Under the pieces are notes generated by a model, which searched no databases, was not told where the DNA came from, and saw only the letters and a list, made by a program, of their open reading frames with translations. From VRUE01 sp963718775 (GTDB lineage: Bacteria; Actinomycetota; Thermoleophilia; Solirubrobacterales; 70-9): a DNA stretch of 64,000 bases. The stretch lies in contig OY970377.1 in the NCBI GenBank assembly GCA_963718775.1, positions 1,426,001-1,490,000 of the forward strand, read 5' to 3'. Of the stretch, positions 34,722 to 42,227 are shown one piece after another (the first letter of the stretch is position 1; each line of letters begins with the position of its first letter). A program made the translations under genes and the position numbers.

Positions 34722-35015
34722 CTATGAATCCACGTACCGGGCGACTGCTTCGCGGGCCAGGTCGCTGACTGAGCGGCCTTCCTCTTTGGCCCGCTTCTGG
34801 GCTGCGCGATAGAGGTCGGGGGTGGTACGGAAGCTCAATCGCGGAGAAGCGCCCTGCCCGGCAAGCGAGGGACGGCCGACCCGCTGGCGCTTCGCCTTAG
34901 AGAGGTCATAGCCGCGCTCGACCTCGGCGGCGAGGGCGTCCGCAATCTCGGGGGTGATCTCGATTCCCGCCTTTGTCCTTGGATACTTTTTTGCCGGCTT
35001 CTTCACCTTTGCCAT
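34722..35015 (-). CDS. Ribbon-helix-helix-type antitoxin
   Basis: 97 residues from ATG 35015 with GGAGG upstream. The C-terminal part RLSFRTTPDLYRAAQKRAKEEGRSVSDLAREAVARYVDS is a CopG/Arc-like ribbon-helix-helix; the N-terminal part is basic (MAKVKKPAKKYPRTKAGIEITPEIADALAAEVERGYDLSKAKRQRVGRPSL). The preceding gene overlaps its start by 13 bases. In this order (toxin first, RHH antitoxin second) it resembles BrnT/BrnA and related pairs. Confidence 0.75.
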   Translation of the reverse strand: MAKVKKPAKKYPRTKAGIEITPEIADALAAEVERGYDLSKAKRQRVGRPSLAGQGASPRLSFRTTPDLYRAAQKRAKEEGRSVSDLAREAVARYVDS

Positions 35016-35344
35016 TTCTTTGCCTCCTCGTACTGCTCTCGATGGCGACCACGCAGCGGCATTGCGTGGATCACCAACAGGCTTTCGCTTTCGAGCTCGA
35101 CCGCCATTACCTCCAGCGCAATACCATTTTTGTCGTCACCAAAGAATACGAGCCGCAAGCTTGCATTCTCCGGGGAGCTGACCGGCGGGTCCTGCTTGAA
35201 ACACAGGCCGCAATGTTCGATGACATAACGAGAGCGTTCACGGGATATCCGGTGCTTGGTAGCCGAGCGTGCCCATTCGAGGGACGTCGGCGTGCCAATG
35301 ATTTTGTCGGACAATATTAGCAGGGTGCCGCGTGGCCGCTTCAT
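35003..35344 (-). CDS. BrnT-like toxin of a type II toxin-antitoxin pair
   Basis: 113 residues from ATG 35344 (GTG 35353 is possible). The central and C-terminal strands LRLVFFGDDKNGIALEVMAVELESESLLVIHAMPLRGRHREQYEEAKKW match small RelE/BrnT-like ribonuclease folds ('V..D..G..LEV......LLVIHAMPLR..Y...Y'). The N-terminal half (TSLEWARSATKHRISRERSRYVIEHCG) is helical. It precedes and overlaps the RHH antitoxin. The exact toxin family is uncertain; BrnT-like or DUF4258-like are the main options. Confidence 0.65.
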   Translation of the reverse strand: MKRPRGTLLILSDKIIGTPTSLEWARSATKHRISRERSRYVIEHCGLCFKQDPPVSSPENASLRLVFFGDDKNGIALEVMAVELESESLLVIHAMPLRGRHREQYEEAKKWQR

Positions 35345-35431
35345 CTGAATCACTCAAGGCCACGAGCTGCTCAACTCTCCCCCAACCCGCCTGGGAATTC
35401 GGCAGCGAGGATCACCGCCGCGTGCTGGCAG

Positions 35432-35779
35432 ATGATCCAGGGGCTGCTGGAGAGCGCCGGCATCGCCAGCGTGCTGCAGCCCGTCGGCGTGGACGGCACT
35501 CTGATTGGCAGCGGCCTGCTGAACCCCGCCGGGGGATCACGACAGGTGCTGGCTCGCGCCAGCCAGGCCGAGGAGGCGCGCGCCTTGCTAGCGGAGACGC
35601 TCGTCGAGGCTGAGCAAGAGGACATGCCTGGGATCGCCAACGCCTCGTACCTGGAAGAGGCAGCGGGCCGCGAACCCCGCAACTACGGGCCGGTCGGCGC
35701 CTACGCCAGGATCTGGGCCTGGTCGCTCGGCGTCATGCTGCTCGCCTTTGCGGCTTTCCTGCTGCTGCGCCTGGTCTGA
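35432..35779 (+). CDS. DUF2007-like protein with C-terminal membrane helix
   Basis: 115 residues from ATG 35432; no ribosome site is visible and a few upstream in-frame residues (ACWQ) could belong to it. IQGLLESAGIASVLQPVGVDGTLIGSGLLNPAGGSRQVLARASQAEEARALLAE is the DUF2007 ('putative signal transducing') fold, related to PII-like ferredoxin folds. The end, YARIWAWSLGVMLLAFAAFLLLRLV, is one transmembrane helix. It is followed 30 bases later by a membrane protein gene. Role unknown. Confidence 0.7.
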   Translation: MIQGLLESAGIASVLQPVGVDGTLIGSGLLNPAGGSRQVLARASQAEEARALLAETLVEAEQEDMPGIANASYLEEAAGREPRNYGPVGAYARIWAWSLGVMLLAFAAFLLLRLV

Positions 35780-35809
35780 CTGGCCGAGCCAAAAGAGAGA
35801 CTCTGGCCG

Positions 35810-36310
35810 ATGATCTACGTCATCTACGCATTGGTGGCACTGCTCGGGGCCGGCGTTCATCTCTGGCGACATCCGGGGGAGCGGGCGCCCGAGCGGGTGG
35901 TCGAGATCGTCCTGCTCTGGTGGATCGTCGTCACGATCGGCGTGGCCGGTGTCGTCGGCGGCCTCTTCCACCTCTTCGACGGAGCCAGCATCGCCAAGGA
36001 AATCGGCTTCACCCGGGGCGACGGGGGCTTTCAGACCGAGGTCGGCTTCGGCGACCTCGCGCTCGGCCTCGCCGCCCTGCTCTGCGTCCGCTTCCGCGAT
36101 CGCTACTGGCTGGCGATCCTCGTCGTCGCCACGGTCTCCCTATGGGGCGACGCCTTCGGCCACATCCACCAGGAGGCGGTCAACGACAACCACGACCCCG
36201 ACAACACCGGCCCCGTGCTCTACGCCGACATCGTCTTCCCGCTCGTCGGCCTGGCCCTCTACGGCGCGCTCAAGCGTTTTAAGACACAGGAACGCGGTCC
36301 GCAGGCCTAG
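35810..36310 (+). CDS. Multi-pass membrane protein (DUF6790-like)
   Basis: 166 residues with four hydrophobic helices: MIYVIYALVALLGAGVHLW, VVEIVLLWWIVVTIGVAGVVGGLFHLF, VGFGDLALGLAALLCVRF / YWLAILVVATVSLWGDAFGHI and ADIVFPLVGLALYGAL. His residues in the helices and loops (LFHLF, GHIHQEAVNDNHDP) could bind metal or haem, but no family motif proves it. It lies between the DUF2007 gene and an MFS transporter on the same strand. Function unknown. Confidence 0.7.
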   Translation: MIYVIYALVALLGAGVHLWRHPGERAPERVVEIVLLWWIVVTIGVAGVVGGLFHLFDGASIAKEIGFTRGDGGFQTEVGFGDLALGLAALLCVRFRDRYWLAILVVATVSLWGDAFGHIHQEAVNDNHDPDNTGPVLYADIVFPLVGLALYGALKRFKTQERGPQA

Positions 36311-36342
36311 GATCGGGTGATCGGGTACCTGGACGTCAGCCG

Positions 36343-37608
36343 ATGCCGACGCCTCGCTCGATTCAGCGCACCTACCTGACGCTGCTGCTCGGCAACACGC
36401 TGGCGGCCTCGCTGATCTGGGGGATCAACACGATCTTCCTGCTCGATGCCGGGCTCTCGAACCTGGAAGCGTTCGCGGCCAACGCCTTCTTCACCGCCGG
36501 CATGGTGCTGTTCGAGGTGCCGACGGGGATCGTCGCCGACACGATCGGCCGCCGTGTCTCCTACCTGCTCGGCACGCTGACGCTGATGGCGTCGACCTTT
36601 CTCTACGTCCTCCTCTGGCAGCTCGGGGCGCCGCTCTGGGAGTGGGCGATCGCCTCGATGCTGCTCGGCCTCGGCTTCACCTTCTTCTCCGGCGCGGTCG
36701 AGGCGTGGCTGGTCGATGCGCTCACCGCGACTGGCTTCACGGGTGAGCTGGAGACGGTCTTCGGCCGCGGCCAGATCGTCAGCGGCGCGGCGATGCTGAT
36801 CGGCTCGGTCGCCGGCGGCTTCATCGCCCGGCAGACCAGTCTGGGTGTGCCGTTCGTGCTCCGCGGCCTCGTCCTGATCGTCATGTTCGGGCTCGCCTTC
36901 AGGCTCATGCACGACGTCGGCTTCACCGCCGAGAAGGGCGGCCGGCCGCTCGCCGAGATGCGCAAGATCGCCGCCAACTCGATCGACTACGGCTGGCGCG
37001 TCCCGGCGGTCAAGTGGCTGATGGTCGAGTCGCTGTTCACCGGTGGCGTCGGCATCTACGCCTTCTACGCGCTGCAGCCGTATCTACTCGAGCTGTACGG
37101 CGATCCCCAGGCCTACCAGGTGGCCGGCCTGGTGGCGGCGATCGTCGCCGGCGCCCAGATCGCCGGCGGAATCGCGGCTCCCCGCATCCGCCGCCTCTTC
37201 CGCCGCCGCACCTCGGCGCTGATCGTGACGGCGGGGCTCAGCGTCGTGGCGCTGGGACTGATCGGCCTGGTCGAGAGCTTCTGGGCGGTGCTCGGCCTGA
37301 TCGTGGTCTGGGGGCTGCTGTTCGCGGCCACGTTGCCGATTCGCCAGACCTACCTCAACGGCCTGATCCCCTCGCGCCAGCGGGCGACGATCCTCTCCTT
37401 CGACTCGATGATGTCTTCCACCGGTGGGGTCTGGACCCAGCCACTGCTCGGCCGGGCAGCCGATGTGTGGGGCTACGCGCCCTCCTACCTGATCGGCGCC
37501 GGGATCTCGGTTCTCGCCCTGCCCTGCCTGGCCCTCTCTCGGCGCGAGAACGCTGCGGCGGACACCATCGATCTGGCGGACTCGCAGCCTGCTCCACAGC
37601 CGGGCTGA
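36343..37608 (+). CDS. MFS transporter
   Basis: 421 residues, twelve predicted helices. FFTAGMVLFEVPTGIVADTIGRRVSYLLGTL contains the loop 2-3 signature (G-x-x-x-D-x-x-G-R-R). The second half has IRRLFRRRTSALIVTAGLSVVALGLIGL and FAATLPIRQTYLNGLIPSRQRATILSFDSMMSSTGGVWTQPLLGRAADVWG. It resembles drug/proton antiporters of the 'MFS_1' group. No regulator is adjacent. A perfect 18-bp inverted repeat lies just after the stop. Confidence 0.92.
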   Translation: MPTPRSIQRTYLTLLLGNTLAASLIWGINTIFLLDAGLSNLEAFAANAFFTAGMVLFEVPTGIVADTIGRRVSYLLGTLTLMASTFLYVLLWQLGAPLWEWAIASMLLGLGFTFFSGAVEAWLVDALTATGFTGELETVFGRGQIVSGAAMLIGSVAGGFIARQTSLGVPFVLRGLVLIVMFGLAFRLMHDVGFTAEKGGRPLAEMRKIAANSIDYGWRVPAVKWLMVESLFTGGVGIYAFYALQPYLLELYGDPQAYQVAGLVAAIVAGAQIAGGIAAPRIRRLFRRRTSALIVTAGLSVVALGLIGLVESFWAVLGLIVVWGLLFAATLPIRQTYLNGLIPSRQRATILSFDSMMSSTGGVWTQPLLGRAADVWGYAPSYLIGAGISVLALPCLALSRRENAAADTIDLADSQPAPQPG

Positions 37609-37620
37609 CGGGCGGGGCCC

Positions 37621-37669
37621 GAACTGCATCAACTTCTCTATCTACTAGGTGGAGAAGTTGATGCAGTTC
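37621..37669. repeat. Perfect 18-bp inverted repeat after the MFS gene
   Basis: GAACTGCATCAACTTCTC and its exact complement GAGAAGTTGATGCAGTTC flank 13 bases (TATCTACTAGGTG). Position 13 bases after the MFS stop fits a terminator, but there is no T-run. The AT-rich, perfectly matched arms stand out in this GC-rich DNA. It could also be a regulator site for the gene starting at 37756 or a mobile-element footprint. Confidence 0.75.
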
Positions 37670-37755
37670 AGCTTTCGCCGCCGGCCCGGCCTCGGCCTCG
37701 ACTTGGACCGGTCGCCCGCCGCTTCGCTGACACCTCATAAGGTCTCGCCTCAGGC

Positions 37756-38871
37756 ATGAGTTTTCCCAACGCCTTGCGCGCGGCTCGATCAATCGCCTTC
37801 GGCCTGTTGGCGCTGGGCCTGCTCGCCACATCCGCTGAGGCGTCGAGCCCCCCGGGGCCACGACTTGCGACGGTCGAACTGATCGAGACGAAGGGCTCCG
37901 AACGGGATGAACCGACGGCGGCGCCATTCGTGGCGCTGACGACCTTTGGGCCGTCCGGCGAAAAACAGAGGCACCTGCTGAAGCAGAGGCTCGAGGTAGG
38001 TCCTGGGCTTGCTCCGTCTCCCGTCTTCGGACCCAGCTGGTCAGGCGACGGGAGCCTGATCGCCTTTGTTGGCCTCAAAGGGAAGACGAGCGGCATCTAC
38101 GTCGCCGACGCCGACGGGGGCCACCCGCATCTCGTCAAAGGAACCAGGGACGGACGCGACCCCGTGATCTCCCCCGACGGGATGGCCGTGGCGTTCTCAC
38201 GGTGGCGGACTCACTTTCCGAAGCCGACGCCCAAACTCTGGAAGCAGGGCAACAGCTACTCGAGCACAACGACCTGGATCATCAATCTCAGGGGCGGCAA
38301 GGCGCGGCGGTTGACCAACTGGCGGAACGGCCTCGACTACGTGCCCGAGTCGTTCTCACCCGACGGCTCGCTGCTGGCGATGACCAAGCGGGACGATCGG
38401 CTCAATGGTCCCAGGGTTGCACTGATGCACATGGACAACGGAGAAGTGACCGAGCTCGAGGCGCCTGGAGAAGAAGCGGCGATCTCCCCGGACGGGATGC
38501 AGATCGCTTTCGCCGGCTACCTGGACCCGACTCGCATCGAAGCCGAAGAGGATCGCGACTACGACATCGGCGAGCTGTACACGATGAGCCTCGACGGGTC
38601 CCAGGTGAGGCGCCTTACCTACAACGCGGACAAGATCGAGTCCTCACCCAGCTGGGATCCCTCTGGACAGCGCCTCGCCTATGTCGAGGCCAAAGCGGAC
38701 ACCAGCTTCGCTCCGGGCCTCGGCTTGCTCTTCCCCACGGGCAATGCGATCGCCGAGATCAACACTGACGCCAGCTGCCGCAAGACGGTGCGGTCGAGCG
38801 AGAAAGTGGCGCTCTACGGCGCCGCCTGGCAGCCCGGCGCCGAACGCGGCGTCGGGCGAATCGCCTGTTAG
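37756..38871 (+). CDS. Secreted TolB/PD40-type beta-propeller protein
   Basis: 371 residues with signal peptide LRAARSIAFGLLALGLLATSAEA. PD40 repeats: GPSWSGDGSLIAFVGLKGKTSGIYVADADGG, DPVISPDGMAVAFSRW, ESFSPDGSLLAMTKR, AAISPDGMQIAFAGY, SSPSWDPSGQRLAYVEA. These form a TolB-like propeller, usually protein- or glycan-binding. No Pal or Tol partners are nearby, which suits a Gram-positive-type envelope. The paired cysteines in NTDASCRKT and GRIAC could close the propeller. Binding partner unknown. Confidence 0.82.
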   Translation: MSFPNALRAARSIAFGLLALGLLATSAEASSPPGPRLATVELIETKGSERDEPTAAPFVALTTFGPSGEKQRHLLKQRLEVGPGLAPSPVFGPSWSGDGSLIAFVGLKGKTSGIYVADADGGHPHLVKGTRDGRDPVISPDGMAVAFSRWRTHFPKPTPKLWKQGNSYSSTTTWIINLRGGKARRLTNWRNGLDYVPESFSPDGSLLAMTKRDDRLNGPRVALMHMDNGEVTELEAPGEEAAISPDGMQIAFAGYLDPTRIEAEEDRDYDIGELYTMSLDGSQVRRLTYNADKIESSPSWDPSGQRLAYVEAKADTSFAPGLGLLFPTGNAIAEINTDASCRKTVRSSEKVALYGAAWQPGAERGVGRIAC

Positions 38872-38894
38872 GTCTTTAGCGGGATACTGAGGCC

Positions 38895-39545
38895 ATGGCT
38901 GAGGTGCCGAACGTCTGCGCTGGGCCGTTCGGCGCCGCCTATGACTTCTACATCGAGCGGCCGCGGTTGATGCAGCTGATCGGGCGGGTCGTTTGGGGGA
39001 TCGACTCCTCGGTGCTCTACTCGAGCATGGAGCCGATCGGGCGAGCGCCGGCCGGCGCGACGATCGTCGACGTGCCCTGCGGCGGCGGTGTCGCCTTCCG
39101 CGCCCTCAGTCCCGAGCAGGACGCGCGCTACCTGGCCGCCGACCTCTCGCCGAAGATGCTGAAGCGGGCCGGTCGCCGCGCCGAGGCGAGATCGCTGCGA
39201 CAGGTCGAGCTGCTCAGCGCCGACATGACCGAGCTTCCCTTCGCCGACGGCGAGGTCGACCTCTTCCTCTCCTACAGCGGTCTGCACATGGTCGACGCGC
39301 CCGAGCAGGCGGTCGCCGAGATGGCCCGCTGCCTCAAGCCGGGCGGGCAGCTGATCGGCACGACGTTCCTCGCCGACGCCAGCCGGCGAGCCCGCGCTCT
39401 CTTCAAGGCGGGCAGCTTCAGCGGCCACCCGCTGCCGCCGCGCCGCGAGGAGCTGCGCGGCTGGCTCGAAGCCGGCTTTGACGACCCGACGATCGGGCCG
39501 CAAGCCGGCTTCGTTGCCTTCGGAGGCCGCAAGAGCGCAGGCTGA
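38895..39545 (+). CDS. Class I SAM-dependent methyltransferase (Methyltransf_11 type)
   Basis: 216 residues. Motif I TIVDVPCGGGVAFRAL, motif II YLAADLSPKMLKRA, LLSADMTELPFADGEVDLFLSYSGLHMVDAPEQAVAEMARCLKPGGQLIGTTFL covers post-I and motif III. The N-terminus (FGAAYDFYIERPRLMQLIGRVVWG) is the usual ubiE-like opening. No neighbouring biosynthetic genes indicate a substrate. It ends 13 bases before the opposite-strand YCII gene. Confidence 0.85.
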   Translation: MAEVPNVCAGPFGAAYDFYIERPRLMQLIGRVVWGIDSSVLYSSMEPIGRAPAGATIVDVPCGGGVAFRALSPEQDARYLAADLSPKMLKRAGRRAEARSLRQVELLSADMTELPFADGEVDLFLSYSGLHMVDAPEQAVAEMARCLKPGGQLIGTTFLADASRRARALFKAGSFSGHPLPPRREELRGWLEAGFDDPTIGPQAGFVAFGGRKSAG

Positions 39546-39558
39546 GGTACCCAGTCGC

Positions 39559-39993
39559 CTACTGGTTCTGCTCCGCCTGGGCCCGGACCCTCTCCTCCTG
39601 CTCGCGCAGCTCCGGCGTCAACTCCTCGCCGAAGTCGTCGGCCTCGAAGACCTGGCGAATTTCGATCTCGCCCGGCTCGTCGTGCGGGTTGGGGCAGCGC
39701 TTCATCCACTCCACCGCCTCCTCGAAGGAGTCGACCTGCATCAGCCAGAAGCCGGCGATCAGCTCCTTGGTCTCGGCAAAGGGGCCGTCGGTCACGGTCC
39801 GCTCGCCGTCGCCGCCAAAGCTGACCCGGGCGCCCTTCGAAGACGGGTGCAGGCCGTCCCCGCTCAGCATCACCCCGGCCTTGACCATTTCCTCGTTGAA
39901 TGCGCCCATCGCCCCGAGCATCTCCTCTTTCGGCATCACGCCTTGCTCGGAATCCTTCGACGCCTTGACTATCGCCATCACTCTCATCGTCAT
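39559..39993 (-). CDS. YCII/DGPF-domain protein
   Basis: 144 residues from ATG 39993. MRVMAIVKASKDSEQGVMPKEEMLGAMGAFNEEMVKAG is the opening block; RTVTDGPFAETKELIAGFWLMQVDSFEEAVEWMKRCP carries the DGPF signature. The last 30 residues (EELTPELREQEERVRAQAEQNQ) are a charged helix absent from minimal family members. Unlike the copy at 17502, it has no sigma-factor gene beside it. One of three YCII genes in this window. Function unproven. Confidence 0.85.
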   Translation of the reverse strand: MTMRVMAIVKASKDSEQGVMPKEEMLGAMGAFNEEMVKAGVMLSGDGLHPSSKGARVSFGGDGERTVTDGPFAETKELIAGFWLMQVDSFEEAVEWMKRCPNPHDEPGEIEIRQVFEADDFGEELTPELREQEERVRAQAEQNQ

Positions 39994-40137
39994 TCCTCCT
40001 TCGTTGTCGCGGGATCGGCAGCTCTTGACCCCTCTTTACCCCAAAGACGAACGGGCAACGGCGAAATCGACATGCCGTCCTCGGCCACGGCTCCGGCTGG
40101 AGGACAGCTAGGGCACCGCCAGCTGAGCGTGGATCAC

Positions 40138-40536
40138 TCAGCGAGGCGCGTAGCTCATCTGTCCCGGTATGACACCGCGGACCCCACCTCGCGGTTCGGG
40201 GGTGTCGCCTTTGCGACGCGGAATCAGGTGGACATGCGCATGCGGCACCGTTTGGCCCGCCACCACGCCGCTGTTGACGCCGACGTTGTAGCCGAGAATC
40301 GCGGCGTCGTCCCGATTGAGCTCCTCGCGCAGCGCTTTGAGCAGCCGCCAGATATCGCCGAGCGCCTCGTCCGGGAGATCGAAAAGGTCGGCGACGTGGA
40401 GTCTCGGGATGACGAGTGTGTGGCCCTCCGTGACGGGAAACCGGTCGCGCAGGGCGACAGCCTGTCCCAGCTCCGCAACCGTGTTGCCGCGGGCGAGCTC
40501 CTCGCAGAAGACGCAATCGGCCTCGGTCGGGCTCAT
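40138..40536 (-). CDS. HIT-family nucleotide hydrolase/transferase
   Basis: 132 residues. CVFCEELARGNTVAELGQAVALRDRFPVTEGHTLVIPRLHV is the N-terminal part with the CxxC of many HIT proteins, and VPHAHVHLIPRRKGDTPEPRGGVRGVIPG contains the His triad HAHVHL. Members hydrolyse AMP-lysine, AMP-NH2 or dinucleoside polyphosphates. The start overlaps the stop of the upstream membrane protein gene (40533-40536), so they are co-translated, although no functional link is obvious. Confidence 0.92.
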   Translation of the reverse strand: MSPTEADCVFCEELARGNTVAELGQAVALRDRFPVTEGHTLVIPRLHVADLFDLPDEALGDIWRLLKALREELNRDDAAILGYNVGVNSGVVAGQTVPHAHVHLIPRRKGDTPEPRGGVRGVIPGQMSYAPR

Positions 40537-41171
40537 ACGCCCAGGCCTTTCCGCTCGACCCAGAGGCTCTCGTAGCCGAGCTTCACGTCGGCGTCGAACT
40601 CCCGCGGATAGGACTTGAACTTCTTTGCGGTGATCTCACGGGGAACGTCCAGGGCGATGCTGGCGGCCTCGAAGGCGATCTTCAGCTGTCGGTAGTGGCC
40701 GAGGAACAAGACGAAGGAGTCGGGCACCGTGCCGTCCTGGAGAAGGCCGGCCTTGTTGAGGATTCGCTGCTCGATCTCGCCGTTGATCTCGATGATCTGT
40801 TCGGCGATGGCCCGGTCGGCAGGATTCTCGACAACCTCCTTGAGGTGGTGGAGGAGGTGCCAGTCGTCTTGATGCGGCTTCCCTTCGCGCAGCTTCTCCG
40901 CCAGCGCGGCGCTCTGGCTGGTCAGCATTCGCAGCGGCCCGTAGAGACCGCTGAGCTGCTTCGTGATCCGGTCCGATCTCGCCTTGCGAGAGGCAGCGCT
41001 GTCCTGAGCCGTCTCCCTCTGCTGTTGCCACACATGGCTCAGATATGCGGTGACGATCGATGCAAACGCGGCAATTCCCGCGCCGAGCAGCGCCGCTTCG
41101 GCACCGGAGATGCCAGACGAGCCGTCGAGGACCACGTGAACGGTTTTCGCCGCCTGGATTGGAAGCAACAC
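40533..41171 (-). CDS. Membrane-anchored helical hypothetical protein
   Basis: 212 residues. One hydrophobic helix near the N-terminus (GAEAALLGAGIAAFASIVTAYLSHVW) is followed by a cytoplasmic helical domain (RKARSDRITKQLSGLYGPLRMLTSQSAALAEKLREGK...LLHHLKEVVENPADRAIAEQIIEINGEIEQRILNKAGLL). Similar anchored helical proteins occur widely with no known role. It overlaps the HIT gene by four bases and follows the EEP gene by 20 bases, making a probable three-gene operon on the reverse strand. Confidence 0.65.
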   Translation of the reverse strand: MLLPIQAAKTVHVVLDGSSGISGAEAALLGAGIAAFASIVTAYLSHVWQQQRETAQDSAASRKARSDRITKQLSGLYGPLRMLTSQSAALAEKLREGKPHQDDWHLLHHLKEVVENPADRAIAEQIIEINGEIEQRILNKAGLLQDGTVPDSFVLFLGHYRQLKIAFEAASIALDVPREITAKKFKSYPREFDADVKLGYESLWVERKGLGV

Positions 41172-41192
41172 GGTGCTCGATGATAGATACGA

Positions 41193-42143
41193 CTACGGCA
41201 TTGCCAACTGAGCGTGAATCGCTCGGTGGTCACTCCCGGCCAGATCCTCGACTCCGTAGTCGGCGACGCCGAGGCGATCGTCGGCGAGGACGTGGTCGAT
41301 CGTGATCAGACCCCAGGGGGCCTCGTCAGGGCCCGGCCAGGTGGGCTCGAGGCCGTTGCCGGTCGCATCGCCGGCATCGCGGTAGCCACTGTCGACGAGG
41401 TCACGGAACTCGGCTTGGTCGAAGGTCGCGTTGAAGTCTCCGATCAGGAGCCAGGGGGCGCCGGCCCCAGGGGCCGGCAGGCTCTCGAGGGCTTCCTGCC
41501 AGCGATCGACGCTCATGTTCGGCGGCTGGGGGTGCACGGCGATCAGTCGCAGGCGCCTGCCATCCGGCAAGCGCATGACCGCACGCGGCATACGGAAGAG
41601 GAAGTGCGTTTGGCGCGGCAGCGCAGCGAGGGGAAAGCGGGCGTAGAGGCCGCCGCCGTGGCCTCTCGGCTCTGCCATCAACAGCGAGTGCGGCAGCCGC
41701 GCGCCGATGCCGGCCTGGCCCAGCTTCCTGGCAAACGCCGGGGTCAGCTCCTGGACGCTGAGGACGTCGGGGTGGAACCGGTCGACCAAAGCGATCAGGG
41801 CGTCGGGGTCGGCATCGCCCAGGTAGACGTTGGCCGAGAGCACGGTGAGTGTCTCGTGACCCGTGGCCAGCTCGGTCTCGCTGCCGATCGCTCGCGGCAG
41901 GACAGCCGCCGCGAGGCACACCGTCGCAAGCGCGGCGAGGGCCGCGGCGGCCCAGTTGCGCAGGGCGACCGCGATGCCGGCGACCAACAGCGCGCCGATC
42001 GCCACATACGGGGTGAAGAACATCGCCGTGGTCAGCAGACCTCCGCCCTCCAGCCCAAAGACACGGACCAAGGCCCATAGGGCGACCGGCGTCACCGCCG
42101 CCCAGATCAGCCAGTACCGCCGTGCACCTGTGCGATCCACCAT
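41193..42143 (-). CDS. Membrane-associated EEP-family phosphatase/nuclease
   Basis: 316 residues from ATG 42143. Three N-terminal hydrophobic helices (YWLIWAAVTPVALWALVRVFG, GGLLTTAMFFTPYVAIGALLVAGIAVALRNW, AAALAALATVCLAAAVLP) precede the EEP domain. Its motifs are TVLSANVYLGDADP, SVQELTPAF, WLLIGDFNATFDQAEF and ITIDHVLADDR...GSDHRAIHAQL. This is the layout of 'endonuclease/exonuclease/phosphatase' membrane proteins of actinobacteria. Substrate unknown (lipid phosphate or extracellular nucleic acid are possible). Confidence 0.85.
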   Translation of the reverse strand: MVDRTGARRYWLIWAAVTPVALWALVRVFGLEGGGLLTTAMFFTPYVAIGALLVAGIAVALRNWAAAALAALATVCLAAAVLPRAIGSETELATGHETLTVLSANVYLGDADPDALIALVDRFHPDVLSVQELTPAFARKLGQAGIGARLPHSLLMAEPRGHGGGLYARFPLAALPRQTHFLFRMPRAVMRLPDGRRLRLIAVHPQPPNMSVDRWQEALESLPAPGAGAPWLLIGDFNATFDQAEFRDLVDSGYRDAGDATGNGLEPTWPGPDEAPWGLITIDHVLADDRLGVADYGVEDLAGSDHRAIHAQLAMP

Positions 42144-42227
42144 CGGAGCACTAAAGCACCGAACTTGGCGTGAAGGCACTGGCGACCGCTGTGATTACTA
42201 GGGTTTTTAGCGCGTGGAGGAACTCGA

